DNA of 64,000 nucleotides from Luteolibacter pohnpeiensis (GTDB lineage Bacteria; Verrucomicrobiota; Verrucomicrobiia; Verrucomicrobiales; Akkermansiaceae), in NCBI RefSeq assembly GCF_016595435.1, contig NZ_JAENIJ010000023.1, positions 1 through 64,000 on the forward strand, given 5' to 3'. The translations under genes were made by a program, and so were the position numbers. Under the pieces are notes generated by a model, which was not told where the DNA came from, did no database searches, and saw only the letters and a list, made by a program, of their open reading frames with translations. Shown piece by piece: positions 31,996 to 42,024 of this stretch; the first letter of the stretch is position 1, and every line of letters begins with the position of its first letter.

Positions 31996-34428
31996 ATGAA
32001 CTGCAGAAACCATGCTTTGCCGATCCGTCTGGTGAAACCTTCCATGCTGATTGCTCTTCTGCTGGGCGCGGCAAGCGGACAAGCCCAGGAAACCTCAATC
32101 GGTGTCAGTTTTTCCGATGTGGACAATGCTGAGACGATCCTTTTGCAATCGACCGAATCCGCCGGTGCGCCGGGATTTGAGCAGCTCAATTGGAACAACT
32201 GCGGCCGATGGGGCAATCCCATCAATCTCAACGACGAAAACGGCACTTCCACGATGGTGATGCTGAAGTGGGATGCGACAGCGTTGGGCCAGTCGCTCGC
32301 AGATCCATCCCTAGGTGGAAATAGTATCCTGATGAAAGGGTATCTAGATTCCAATGGCGGGATTATCTCAACTCCCTTTAACGGAGTATTCGGCTCTGAT
32401 GATGACAAGCCGACACTGTTGGTGACCGGGCTGGATCAGTGGATGCAGCAGGAGGGCATCACTTCCTATAGCGTGGTTGTATATTCCGAGGGTGATTCCT
32501 TGGCCGGTGATCGTGCCGCGACGGTCTGGCTGGCAAATGCCGTCACGGACACGTTTGTGAACGGCGACCCCGCGTTAGGCTCCGATCTCACCAGCAGAGT
32601 CGAGATCATCGATGGATCGGATTGGGCGCAAAATCCGACGTTTACGCGCGTGTCGGGAACATCAGGAGTCGGCAACTACACGGTGTTTAGCGGGCTGACG
32701 GCTGGGAATTTCTACATCCGCGCCGATGAAGGCGGGACAGCTGGAACCAAACGTGCGCCGATCAATGGATTCCAAATCATCGGCACCACTGCATCGAATG
32801 CCGTGGATTCTGATAATGATGGGCTGCCGGATTTTTGGGAGAGCAATTACGGTCTCGATCCTGCGGACGACGGCACCACCAATATCGCAAACGGCCCGGA
32901 CGGAGATCCAGATAACGACGGACTGACCAATCTTCAGGAATACAACGGTGGCCTCGACAGCAGTAATCCACAGAAGGCAGATACCGATGACGATGGATTG
33001 GCCGACGGCCAGGAAGTGGAACTGGGGACCAGTCCGGTGAAGGTCGATAGCGATGGAGACGGCTTGCCCGATGGCTGGGAAGTGAGTGCTGGATTGGACC
33101 CTCTGGACGATGGCAGCACCGATCTTGTGAACGGTCCGGGTGGAGATTTGGATGAGGACGGGCTCACCAACGCTGAGGAACTTTCCCTAGGGACCCTGCC
33201 CGATAATCCGGATACAGATGGCGATGGGTTGAGCGATTCTGTCGAAGACTTGTTTGGTGAATGGTATGATTCCGAGTTGACGGGAACCGATCCGACCAAT
33301 CCGGACACGGACGGCGATGGGATTCTTGATGGCATGGAAAATCCCGATCTCGTCTATGAGGCTGGCGTCACTTCGGCGACTGATCCGAATCTAACGGACT
33401 CCGATGGCGATGGAATCAATGATGGCTGGGAATTCAAACTCGGCTACGATCCGACAAATGCGAGCTCGACGCCGCCGACCGTGACAGTTGCCAATCCGAG
33501 CTTTGAGCTGCCTGATGCCGCTGGAACATACATCATCGGTGTTCCAACCAGTTGGAGTATCGTGACTCCGCCGGTGACGGATGAAGTTTTCGTGGAATCA
33601 GGATTTGCTGGGACTGATGGGGTGCAATCCGCTGGCCTGCAGTCGATTGGAAATCAGATTTTTCAGGATGCTGGCGTATCCTTCAAACCGAACACGACTT
33701 ATCTGGTGGACCTCGCCGGTTGCAATCGCAGCGGATTTCCCACCGGGGTGGTTGAGTTCGGACTGTATGCCAGTGATTCCCCGGAGACCCAATTGGCAGA
33801 TGCCGGGTTTATGGATTTGAATGGCCTCGCCATCAGCTCTGGAAATCCTGATGCCGATGATGGCATTGACCGATTCCGCTATGCGAGCGGCCTCGCCAAT
33901 TTGGGCTCCGGTTCCTTGGCAAAGCCCTTTGTTTTCGTCACAGGAGAAGTTCCACCTACGGGAAATATCGTAGCATTCATTCGCCACGTTTCCGGCTTCC
34001 GGGTGATGTTTGATAATTTCCGCGTCCTCGAACTGCCGAATTCATTGGATCAGGACGGAGATGGCTTGCCGGACGGACAGGAGCTGGTGCTTGGGACTGA
34101 AATCGGGGTGAAGGACACGGATGGTGATGGCTTCACGGATGGCGCGGAAGTCGCTGCGGGCACCGACCCGACAGACCCGGATGATTTTCCCACGGGCAAT
34201 GTCGAAGACACGCCGAAAGTCATCAGTTTTGGCTTTCAGGACGGGGCGTTTGCCGTTTCCGTTGAGGGTCTGAATCCTGAGAAAACCTACACCCTGGCGC
34301 GGAGTGCGACGCTGCAGGAATTCACCCCGGTGGGAGAGCAGGTGACTGGGGTAAGCAGTTACACTTTCCTCGATGGGTCACCTGGAACGGGCAAGGAATT
34401 CTATGTGATCGGTGAGGTAAATCCCTGA
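31996..34428 (+). CDS. secreted thrombospondin type 3 repeat protein
   Basis: An 810-residue exported protein starting MNCRNHALPIRL, supported by GAGGAAAG upstream; the frame is open further 5'. The signal peptide ends near GQAQE. Residues about 30-265 are an unnamed beta-rich domain. Residues about 271-485 carry calcium-binding thrombospondin type 3 repeats (DSDNDGLPDFWE, DTDDDGLADGQE, DSDGDGLPDGWE and others). A carbohydrate-binding-like beta domain (about 495-680, PSFELPDAAGTY) follows, then two more TSP3 repeats (685-735) and a C-terminal strand-rich tail. It is probably a cell-surface or matrix protein. No enzyme motif is seen. Confidence 0.85.
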   Translation: MNCRNHALPIRLVKPSMLIALLLGAASGQAQETSIGVSFSDVDNAETILLQSTESAGAPGFEQLNWNNCGRWGNPINLNDENGTSTMVMLKWDATALGQSLADPSLGGNSILMKGYLDSNGGIISTPFNGVFGSDDDKPTLLVTGLDQWMQQEGITSYSVVVYSEGDSLAGDRAATVWLANAVTDTFVNGDPALGSDLTSRVEIIDGSDWAQNPTFTRVSGTSGVGNYTVFSGLTAGNFYIRADEGGTAGTKRAPINGFQIIGTTASNAVDSDNDGLPDFWESNYGLDPADDGTTNIANGPDGDPDNDGLTNLQEYNGGLDSSNPQKADTDDDGLADGQEVELGTSPVKVDSDGDGLPDGWEVSAGLDPLDDGSTDLVNGPGGDLDEDGLTNAEELSLGTLPDNPDTDGDGLSDSVEDLFGEWYDSELTGTDPTNPDTDGDGILDGMENPDLVYEAGVTSATDPNLTDSDGDGINDGWEFKLGYDPTNASSTPPTVTVANPSFELPDAAGTYIIGVPTSWSIVTPPVTDEVFVESGFAGTDGVQSAGLQSIGNQIFQDAGVSFKPNTTYLVDLAGCNRSGFPTGVVEFGLYASDSPETQLADAGFMDLNGLAISSGNPDADDGIDRFRYASGLANLGSGSLAKPFVFVTGEVPPTGNIVAFIRHVSGFRVMFDNFRVLELPNSLDQDGDGLPDGQELVLGTEIGVKDTDGDGFTDGAEVAAGTDPTDPDDFPTGNVEDTPKVISFGFQDGAFAVSVEGLNPEKTYTLARSATLQEFTPVGEQVTGVSSYTFLDGSPGTGKEFYVIGEVNP

Positions 34429-34498
34429 GCCACAGAGAATTGTCAGCCCGGGCTTTTCGATGGCAAAATGGCAAATTGGTGACCAGACTTCTGGTCGC

Positions 34499-35269
34499 AT
34501 GATCAAACTCCAGTCGCTCACGAAGGTATTTGGAACCCAGCGAGCCGTTGATGGACTGACTCTGGAAATTCCCAGCGGTGAAATTGTCGGTTTGCTCGGG
34601 CCAAACGGGGCTGGCAAATCGACGACCTTGAAGATGCTGACGGGGATGCTGGAGCCGACATCCGGCACCGCCAGCATCGAAGGCTACGATTTGCTCACCG
34701 AGTCGATGGAAGTGAGGAAACGGGTCGGGTTTGTCCCGGATTCCGGAGCGGTTTTTGAATCCCTGACCGGGCTGGAGTATTTGGAAATGATCGCCGCGCT
34801 GTATGGCATTCCTTCGGCGGCGGCGAGGGAACGGATTCAGCAATTCCTGGCGTTTTTCGATCTGGGATTCGATGTGCTGACGGAGAAACTGTTAGGTGCC
34901 TATTCCAAAGGCATGCGGCGCAAAGTGGTCATCACCGCTGCTTTGCTTCACAATCCGGCTGTTGTTTTTTTTGACGAGCCACTGGACGGGTTGGACGCGA
35001 ATGCAGCCGTTGGCTTCAAAGCATTGATCCAAGAGCTGGCGCGCGAGGGCCGCACGATTGTTTACAGTTCCCACGTGCTCGATGTCGTGGAGCGGGTTTG
35101 CGATCGCGTCATCATCATCGATAAAGGAAAAGTGCTGATGGACGGAGCTCCAGAAGCGCTGGTCAAAGAATCCGGCGCGCCAAGCCTGGAGCGCCTGTTC
35201 ACCCATCTCACTGGCGGCGATGATCTGGAGCGCCGGGCTGCAGATTTTGCCAAAACTTTCCGCTCATGA
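34499..35269 (+). CDS. ABC transporter ATP-binding protein
   Basis: A 256-residue ATPase starting MIKLQSLTKVFG; an in-frame ATG at 34460 would add 13 residues, and neither start has a strong ribosome site. Walker A is LLGPNGAGKST, the signature is YSKGMRRK (a Y-S-x-G-M variant of DrrA/CcmA-type exporters), Walker B VVFFDEPLDGLD and switch His in VYSSHVLD. It lacks membrane parts; the next gene, overlapping by ATGA, supplies the permease. The DrrA-like type usually exports lipids, drugs or proteins. The substrate is unknown. Confidence 0.92.
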   Translation: MIKLQSLTKVFGTQRAVDGLTLEIPSGEIVGLLGPNGAGKSTTLKMLTGMLEPTSGTASIEGYDLLTESMEVRKRVGFVPDSGAVFESLTGLEYLEMIAALYGIPSAAARERIQQFLAFFDLGFDVLTEKLLGAYSKGMRRKVVITAALLHNPAVVFFDEPLDGLDANAAVGFKALIQELAREGRTIVYSSHVLDVVERVCDRVIIIDKGKVLMDGAPEALVKESGAPSLERLFTHLTGGDDLERRAADFAKTFRS

Positions 35270-36900
35270 GTGAAACCAACGAAGCTGTGCCGTCGCAGGG
35301 TAAAGTCCTGCGCGGGCTTTATCTCAAGCTGCTGCTGCGCGGACGCAGTTCCCGCGGTCTGAACGTGAGGCAGAATCAAGCGAATGGCTCGATCCTGAAG
35401 CGTTTTGGCCTGACCCTGTTGATGTATTTTTTCGTCGGTTTCATGGCGATCCGCTTCATCCAAGCGCCGCTGACGGGACTGTTGATTTATCTCCACGGAG
35501 CGACGGTCTTTTTCGTGGGCATGTTCATTGCCGCCTCTTCGGGAGAGGTGCTGTTCAATAAAGACGAAAACGAAATCCTGCTTCATCGCCCGGTGGATCC
35601 GCGAGTGCTGTTGTGGTCGAAAATTTCGGTGCTGCTCCAGGTCGGTTTGTGGATGTCCTTGGCCTTCAATCTGGCCGGGATGTTTGTCGGAGTGGCAGGA
35701 AAGGATGGAGGATGGTTGTTCCTGCCGGCGCATGTGCTGTCTTCCGGCTTATCGGCGCTGTTTTGCACCGCCTTTGTCATATTGGTCTATCAACTGTGCC
35801 TGCGTTGGTTTGGGCGGGAGCGCTTGGATAACTTGATGACCCTGGTTCAGGTGCTCATGACCATGTTGCTTGTATTCGGGAGTCAGCTTGCTCCGAGAAT
35901 TCTGAAGATCATTCCGGTCAATATTCAGCTAACCGAGAAAAACTGGTGGATGGGATTGCTGCCGCCAACTTGGTTCACTTGTCTCGATTTATCGCTGATG
36001 GGCCGCGGGAATTACACCGAGTGGGGTCTTGCGGTGCTGGGAGTGCTGTTGACGGGGATTCTGATGTGGCTTGCATTCGACAAGCTCGCCAGTTCCTACG
36101 AATCCGGTTTGAGGAGCATGGGGGATACGAGTGTGAGGCAGAAAAAGGGGAAATCTGGCCTGCTGCGACTGGAGCAGTGGATGGAATTTTCCCTGGTCCG
36201 GCTGTATTTGCGGGACCCGGTTGAGCGCGCGGGATTTTTACTGACTGCGGCCTACATGCTTCGCGATCGCGATGTGAAACTTCGACTCTACCCGGGGTTG
36301 GCGCCGATTTTGATCATGCCCGTGATGCTTTTTGTGACCACTGGCGACGTTGGAAGGAATTCGTTTCTGCTGTCCATGGTGTCCGGTTACATCGCGATGA
36401 TTCCATTTCTGGCGATACAGATCCTGAAGTTTTCCCAACAATGGCAGGCGGCTGACGTGTTTCGCATTTCCCCCATCACCGGTCCAGGGGCGATCATCAT
36501 CGGTGCGCGCAAGGCGCTGGAACTCATCTTCATCTTGCCGATGATCACGCTGCTCGGAGTCGCGATGGTTTGGTTCACCGATGGATTCGGAGTGCTCGCC
36601 TATTTGTTGCCTGGCATTTTATCGGTTCCACTCTTCGGGCGGCTGCCGGGGCTAAGCAACAAGAACATGCCGCTTGGGTCCCCGCCGGAAAATGCCAGAG
36701 CCGCCAACCGCGGATTGGTGGTCTTTCTTCTAATGGCTGGAGCAATGGCCATCGGCATGCTGGGAGCAGCAGCCGATCATTTTGGCTTCTTCCCGCATTA
36801 CGTCGCGGTCGAGGCTTTGCTGGTAGCCGTGGTTTGTTTCTTCTGCGACCGGATCACCAAGGCACTGACTTGGCCATCGATCGAAGAAGAAGCGGGATGA
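35266..36900 (+). CDS. ABC transporter permease (large integral membrane protein)
   Basis: A 544-residue membrane protein with about ten to twelve predicted helices (for example FGLTLLMYFFVGFMAIRF, LVEVLLVAVVCFF-like C-terminal segment). The start overlaps the ATPase stop (ATGA), so the two form a coupled exporter. The sequence resembles bacterial ABC-2-like permeases with a long N-terminal half and no ATPase domain. It is followed by the convergent glutaredoxin-like gene two bases later, which suggests a shared termination region. Confidence 0.8.
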   Translation: MSETNEAVPSQGKVLRGLYLKLLLRGRSSRGLNVRQNQANGSILKRFGLTLLMYFFVGFMAIRFIQAPLTGLLIYLHGATVFFVGMFIAASSGEVLFNKDENEILLHRPVDPRVLLWSKISVLLQVGLWMSLAFNLAGMFVGVAGKDGGWLFLPAHVLSSGLSALFCTAFVILVYQLCLRWFGRERLDNLMTLVQVLMTMLLVFGSQLAPRILKIIPVNIQLTEKNWWMGLLPPTWFTCLDLSLMGRGNYTEWGLAVLGVLLTGILMWLAFDKLASSYESGLRSMGDTSVRQKKGKSGLLRLEQWMEFSLVRLYLRDPVERAGFLLTAAYMLRDRDVKLRLYPGLAPILIMPVMLFVTTGDVGRNSFLLSMVSGYIAMIPFLAIQILKFSQQWQAADVFRISPITGPGAIIIGARKALELIFILPMITLLGVAMVWFTDGFGVLAYLLPGILSVPLFGRLPGLSNKNMPLGSPPENARAANRGLVVFLLMAGAMAIGMLGAAADHFGFFPHYVAVEALLVAVVCFFCDRITKALTWPSIEEEAG

Positions 36901-36901
36901 A

Positions 36902-37147
36902 TCAAAGTCCGTGGCGTTTCAGGAAAGGAACCAGCTCATCAACCCCGAAATCCGCCAGCACCTCGCCGTGCCAATCCATGGTGGGAGCTTTGGTTTGGCC
37001 CGAAAGCTCGACCATTTCCTGCATCGCAGCTTTATCGCCTGAGACGATGACCTTGCGCACTTTGATTTTCTTTTTGCCGAGGTAGTCGACGACTTCGGAG
37101 CACCAACCGCAACCGAGTTTGACATAGAGGACGGGAAGATCAGACAT
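36902..37147 (-). CDS. glutaredoxin-like thioredoxin-fold protein
   Basis: An 81-residue protein with the active-site-like motif CGWC (residues 13-16) in LYVKLGCGWCSEVVDYLG, followed by the conserved TKAPTMDWHGEVLADFG stretch with a cis-Pro position. It is as short as NrdH/glutaredoxin members. It probably reduces disulfides or glutathione-mixed disulfides in the cytoplasm. It lies just upstream of tyrS in the same leftward direction, about 50 bases from the tyrS stop. Confidence 0.85.
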   Translation of the reverse strand: MSDLPVLYVKLGCGWCSEVVDYLGKKKIKVRKVIVSGDKAAMQEMVELSGQTKAPTMDWHGEVLADFGVDELVPFLKRHGL

Positions 37148-37197
37148 GCGAGTAAGGGAGCACGATTGAAGAGATTCGCAATGGCGGAATCGCGGTA

Positions 37198-38379
37198 TCA
37201 GATGACGCGGACCATGTGCTTTTTGGAGAGCTTGATGACATCGCCGGCAGACAGCGAAACATCGGCTGCCGGATCGGTCAGTTTTTCGCCATTGATCTGC
37301 ACGGAACCGGGGAGAATGAATTGCTTGCGCAGCTCGCCATTGGATTTTTCCAGATCAAAGACGGCCTTGAAAAGATGGCTGGTCAAGCCGAGAACGTTGG
37401 TCGGGAGTGGCAAGTCGCTCAGTGAAACTTCCGGCAAATCGGCGGCAGCGAGATCCTTCTTGGAAAAGCGGGTGTCCCAGTCCGCACGTGCTGCGCGACC
37501 TTCCTCGATCCCGTGATAACGGGCGGTCAGGCGCTCCGCGAGGGACTTTTTCGCGTCCATCGGGTGTTGTGCCGGGTCGAGCTGTTCGCCAAGCAGAAGT
37601 AGGTAGTAGCGGGCCATCAGTTCGTCGGAAATACTCATCAGCTTGCCAAACATTTCCTGCGGAGGATCTTCGACGCCGACGTAGTTGTTGTAGGACTTGG
37701 ACATCTTTTTCACCCCGTCCAGACCTTCCAGCAGGGGCATGGTCATCACGATCTGTTGCGGCTGGCCTTCTTCCTTTTGCAGATCTCGGCCGACCAGGAG
37801 ATTGAAAAGTTGGTCGGTTCCGCCGAGTTCGACATCGGCGCGGACTTCAACCGAGTCCCATCCCTGGACGATGGGGTATTGGATTTCGTGCAGCCGGACT
37901 TCCTGGCCTTTTTCGATCCGATTGCGGAAATCCTCCCGCTGCAACATCTGCTGCATGGTGACGCGGGCATTCAACCGCAACACGTCCTCGAAGGTCATTT
38001 TTCGGAACCAGTCGCCATTGAAATTGATCTCGGTGCGATCGCGATCAATGACCTTGAAGGCTTGTGCGGTATAGGTTTCGGCGTTGACCAAGACTTCCTC
38101 GCGGGTCAGCGGCGGGCGAGTGGCGGATCGGCCCGATGGATCGCCGATGGTCGCGGTAAAGTCGCCGATGATGATGACCGCCAGGTGGCCGAGTTCCTGG
38201 AACTGGCGAAGTTTCTCGAAAACCACCGTGTGGCCGAAGTGAATGTCCGGCGAAGTCGGATCGAGCCCGAATTTGACGCGCAGGGGTCTCCCGAGGCGGA
38301 GTTTTTCCAGCAGTTCTTTCTCGGAAAAAACCTTCGAGGTGCCAGCGGTGAGGAGCTTGAGTTGATCTTCGGGCGTCAC
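37198..38379 (-). CDS. tyrS: tyrosyl-tRNA synthetase
   Basis: A 393-residue class I synthetase of the TyrZ/TyrS2 type. I choose the GTG at 38379 because VTPEDQLKLLTAGT aligns with the usual family N-terminus; an ATG at 38466 would add a 29-residue extension with no similarity. The HIGH-type motif is HFGH, with PTSPDIHFGHTVVF before it, and KMSKS is in GVKKMSKSYNNYVG. The C-terminal S4-like domain ends at HMVRVI. It charges tRNA-Tyr. The promoter was not identified. Confidence 0.95.
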   Translation of the reverse strand: MTPEDQLKLLTAGTSKVFSEKELLEKLRLGRPLRVKFGLDPTSPDIHFGHTVVFEKLRQFQELGHLAVIIIGDFTATIGDPSGRSATRPPLTREEVLVNAETYTAQAFKVIDRDRTEINFNGDWFRKMTFEDVLRLNARVTMQQMLQREDFRNRIEKGQEVRLHEIQYPIVQGWDSVEVRADVELGGTDQLFNLLVGRDLQKEEGQPQQIVMTMPLLEGLDGVKKMSKSYNNYVGVEDPPQEMFGKLMSISDELMARYYLLLLGEQLDPAQHPMDAKKSLAERLTARYHGIEEGRAARADWDTRFSKKDLAAADLPEVSLSDLPLPTNVLGLTSHLFKAVFDLEKSNGELRKQFILPGSVQINGEKLTDPAADVSLSAGDVIKLSKKHMVRVI

Positions 38380-38700
38380 GGAGAGAAGCGGTAGATGAGG
38401 GCGGCGAAAGGAGCAAGTCACAAGGGCAAGGATTGGCAGGAACGGCTGGGCGAAGGTCCGATTCAAGTTGGCATGGGTGCGGGGAACTGCCCCGCCGATC
38501 CGCGAAATCGTGGGTTATTGTGGTATTTCTTTGTCTTTTGGAGGTTTGAAACCTTTTCGATTGACGGCGATTTTCTCAAGTTCTTAATCTTCCCTTCACA
38601 TTAGATGAAAGCCCGAGAATGTCCGAGTGGCATTCAACTAGGTCGACCTATTAACCCGTAGGCCGCTTAGTTTACCATCCATCTTATCCCATAAACCCAA

Positions 38701-41700
38701 ATGAAACATCGATACCTACGGTCTCGTAAGAGACTCGCGTCGGCGTTTGTCATATCGTGTGGCATCGTCGCAACTCATTCAGCCCAAGCCGATCTGGTCG
38801 CCAGGTGGGTGGGTGATGACTTTGTAGAAGGAAACAACTGGGTCTCCCAGGAAGGGAGCGTGCCGGCAGTCGAAGTCGGCCTTCCCTTTGCTCATACTGG
38901 TGGCTTCAACGGACACGGTTCCGTTGACGTGATTCAGGATAATTATCTTCGTGTCGAGGAAGCGAATAATCCGATTGCAGGGGCCACCAGCTTAACTCTG
39001 GTTGCGGCCTTTATTCCGACGACAAACGGAAATTCCGGCACGGAATTTTGGCAATCCAGTGGTCTGATCGGCATGGAGCAATCCGGCGTGGTTCCCGATT
39101 GGGGAATGGGCTGGAATGGAAATCGCATTGCGGGTGGCACAGGTGCGCCGGATCGCACGATTTTCGGCGCAGCACAACCGCTCGACACCTCAAATCCTAA
39201 ACTGCGGATTGCGGTTTACACCTGGAACAACAGCGGAGAGCAGCGGCTCTATGTAAACGGAATGCTGGTTGCCACGGACCTCGCTGCGACAACAATAGCC
39301 AGAAATAGCGGTGCTTTTGGTCTCGGAGCCAGCACGGCGGACGGCTTGAATGGTCTCACCGGATTTATTGGTGAACTTCAGATCTATAATTCGGATGAAA
39401 GTGCGAATTTTCAGGCGATCACCGCGGAGCTGAAAAACAAATATTCGGATGGATTGTTGTTCCAGTCTGCGGGCGCGATCTCGCCGACCAAGGGCGAAAT
39501 CCGTTTTCAAAGCACCTCCCAATTTACGGCGGATTTAGCCGGCACCTTTGCGCTAACTCTGAATGGCACGGCTGTTCCTGCGAGTTCGATCCAGGTCAGT
39601 GAGGATGCGACCTCCGTGGTGGTGTCATTCGATGCGGCCTTCGTTGCAAGTGCCCTGAACGAATACTCGCTTTCAGTTCCCGGTGTCGGTGGTGGCACGG
39701 AAGTGATCAGCGGTGAGTTTGATTCTTACAAACTTCCACTCAGTCTGCCAGGACCGGAAGGTTCGGTCGGAAGCTGGGGCATCCGGGAATATGTCGTCGC
39801 CGGGACGGGTAACATCCAGGCTGCAGCCGTCACTGCGACCGCTGCGGGAGGAACCTTCGTTGATGGCAACGCCCCGGTGTTCAACCATGCGGATCCAGAT
39901 TCCAATGACCGCTTCAGCAATGGGAATTTCAACAACGACTTCAATATTCTGACGAATACGGAGGCAAATGATGACTTCGTTGTCGTCGGTAAAACCCAAG
40001 TCACGGTGCCTGCTGCGGGCGTCTACACCTTCTCGGTTCACAGTGACGATGGATTCGCCATGCGCGTTTCCGGTTCAGGCGGTGGTCGTTTCATCTCGAA
40101 AGGCGGCGACGGTGTGATTGATGTGGCTGACCCGCAAACTCTCTATCGCGATGGCGGAACCGGAGATTCGAACAGCCGCGGCACCTACCAATTCGATGCC
40201 GCAGGCACTTACGATATCCTTTACCTCGGTTGGGATGGCGGCGGCGGTGGATTCTATGAGGTCGCCTGGACACCAGGAACTTATGTGAATGATCGGGACA
40301 CCAACACATGGGCACTGGTCGGTGACACGGAAGATCCAAGCATCCCTGCTTATCAAGCCCGGTTCGCGACCGAGCTGCCAGGTCCAGTCGGAACGACGGG
40401 TAAATTCAATCTCCGCACTTATCTCCAAGCGAAGAATGCGGACGGCTCGATGGTTGGCAGTTTCGCCCAAGCCAGCAACTTCCTCGCCACGACGACACGT
40501 TCCCCTGAGGATGCCGATGGTCTGACGGTAGAAGCTTTGGTGCCTTACCTGAACCACAAAGATCCAGAAGCTGGCGGCGGCGGCCCCATCTTGTTCGATT
40601 TGCCGATTCCCGGGGATACTCCAGCGGATGACAACAACGTGGTGACGCTGGCCAAAGGCCGGATCTATATTCCGACCGGCGGAACCTATACCTTTGAATA
40701 CGCTGGCGATGACGGATTCATGCTCCGCCTGAAAGGGGTGAACGGGAATCCGAATCCGAAATTCAAGGCTGCCAGCGGCTCCGGTAACTTCCAGATGTCG
40801 AACCTGAATGAACTCTACTTCGATGGAATCGGCACCATCACGGCGCGTGGCGCGATCGACCTCGACGCGGGTGCTTACGATGTCGAGTTCATCCAACACG
40901 AAGGCGGCGGTAACTTCTACTACGAGATTGGTGCTGCGCCAGGCGTTTGGTTGGAGGATACCACGCCTCCAGGTGGCTTCAAGTTGGTTGGCTATCATCC
41001 ACCATCTTCAGTCGCGGTTCCTGAAATCAAGGCTCCTGGCTGGACGGTAGAAAGCGGAACCGGCGGCGATTTCCCATTCACCATCCAAGGCGCGGAAGAT
41101 CGGATCGATGCGACACTCGCAATGACACCTGTCCCGACGAATGCCATTTCCACTTGGAGTAAACTCGACTTCCGTGACCCGGAAGACGGCCCGGATGGCA
41201 ATTTCACGCCAACGAATCCATGGCCCATGAATACACCTCAGCCGGACGATAACTACGCAATGCGTGCGACCGGCACCTTGGTCATCACCGAGCCCGGAGA
41301 ATATCATCTTGGCTTCCAGGGCGACGATGGCGGCTACCTGTATATCTACGGTCAAAATGGTACTTCGGATCCGGTGATCAACTCGATCGCTTACACCAAC
41401 CTCGCACCTTATGCCCAACTCGGCAGTGCGCCGGGAAGCACGGTCCAGAATGCGATTCGCGTTGAGACAGGAACCGGCAACAGCCGCACACTTGTCAGTG
41501 TGAATCTCGAAGTTGGAGAATACCGACTACAAACCTTGGTTTACGAAGGTGGCGGTGGTTCCTACTGGGAAGTGATCGGAGCCCAAGCGGTCGATCCAGG
41601 TTATAACTACCCACTCCTGGAAACATCCGGGGCAAGGACCATTACCGTCGCAAGCAGTGACTTCACGCTTCTGGGGCCGGATGATCCGATTGATCCACCT

Positions 41701-41955
41701 ACCGAAACGGGGGATCTCCTGATCTCCGGGTTTGCGGTAAACGGGAATCCAGCCACATCAGTCAGCTTCAACTTCACCTCTGCAGCTGATGCGACTTACA
41801 CCATCCAGGCATCGACGGATCTGGAAACCTGGATGGATCTTGATACCAATCTTGCATCCGCAGGCACCAGCACACCGGTGACGGTGGATCTAACAAGCTT
41901 CACGGAATTGAACGGCCAGCCGAAAGTCTTCTTCCGGGTGGTGCTCAATCCTTGA
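38701..41955 (+). CDS. secreted LamG/PA14-like multi-domain protein
   Basis: A 1084-residue exported protein. The signal peptide ends near HSAQA (residue 31). A LamG/concanavalin-like domain covers about 33-250 (LTLVAAFIP, LYVNG). Three PA14/GLEYA-like beta modules follow with the motif pattern YTFSVHSDDGFAMRV, YTFEYAGDDGFMLRL and YHLGFQGDDGGYLYI (about 340-560, 560-770, 800-1010). The final 75 residues (FTSAADATYTIQASTDLETW) are a C-terminal beta module also seen in other Verrucomicrobia exported proteins. A carbohydrate-binding or adhesive surface function is likely. No enzyme residues are seen. Confidence 0.85.
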   Translation: MKHRYLRSRKRLASAFVISCGIVATHSAQADLVARWVGDDFVEGNNWVSQEGSVPAVEVGLPFAHTGGFNGHGSVDVIQDNYLRVEEANNPIAGATSLTLVAAFIPTTNGNSGTEFWQSSGLIGMEQSGVVPDWGMGWNGNRIAGGTGAPDRTIFGAAQPLDTSNPKLRIAVYTWNNSGEQRLYVNGMLVATDLAATTIARNSGAFGLGASTADGLNGLTGFIGELQIYNSDESANFQAITAELKNKYSDGLLFQSAGAISPTKGEIRFQSTSQFTADLAGTFALTLNGTAVPASSIQVSEDATSVVVSFDAAFVASALNEYSLSVPGVGGGTEVISGEFDSYKLPLSLPGPEGSVGSWGIREYVVAGTGNIQAAAVTATAAGGTFVDGNAPVFNHADPDSNDRFSNGNFNNDFNILTNTEANDDFVVVGKTQVTVPAAGVYTFSVHSDDGFAMRVSGSGGGRFISKGGDGVIDVADPQTLYRDGGTGDSNSRGTYQFDAAGTYDILYLGWDGGGGGFYEVAWTPGTYVNDRDTNTWALVGDTEDPSIPAYQARFATELPGPVGTTGKFNLRTYLQAKNADGSMVGSFAQASNFLATTTRSPEDADGLTVEALVPYLNHKDPEAGGGGPILFDLPIPGDTPADDNNVVTLAKGRIYIPTGGTYTFEYAGDDGFMLRLKGVNGNPNPKFKAASGSGNFQMSNLNELYFDGIGTITARGAIDLDAGAYDVEFIQHEGGGNFYYEIGAAPGVWLEDTTPPGGFKLVGYHPPSSVAVPEIKAPGWTVESGTGGDFPFTIQGAEDRIDATLAMTPVPTNAISTWSKLDFRDPEDGPDGNFTPTNPWPMNTPQPDDNYAMRATGTLVITEPGEYHLGFQGDDGGYLYIYGQNGTSDPVINSIAYTNLAPYAQLGSAPGSTVQNAIRVETGTGNSRTLVSVNLEVGEYRLQTLVYEGGGGSYWEVIGAQAVDPGYNYPLLETSGARTITVASSDFTLLGPDDPIDPPTETGDLLISGFAVNGNPATSVSFNFTSAADATYTIQASTDLETWMDLDTNLASAGTSTPVTVDLTSFTELNGQPKVFFRVVLNP

Positions 41956-41971
41956 TGCATCCCTAACCACG

Positions 41972-42006
41972 AACGCCATCGGGGCTTGTTCCCGATGGCG
42001 TTTTTG
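41972..42006 (+). terminator. rho-independent terminator after the LamG/PA14 gene
   Basis: AACGCCATCGGG (41972-41983) pairs perfectly with CCCGATGGCGTT (41991-42002) around a seven-base loop, followed by a T-run. It ends rightward transcription 17 bases after the coding stop and stands between convergent genes. Confidence 0.9.
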
Positions 42007-42024
42007 TTTGGGGCGAAAGAGGTA

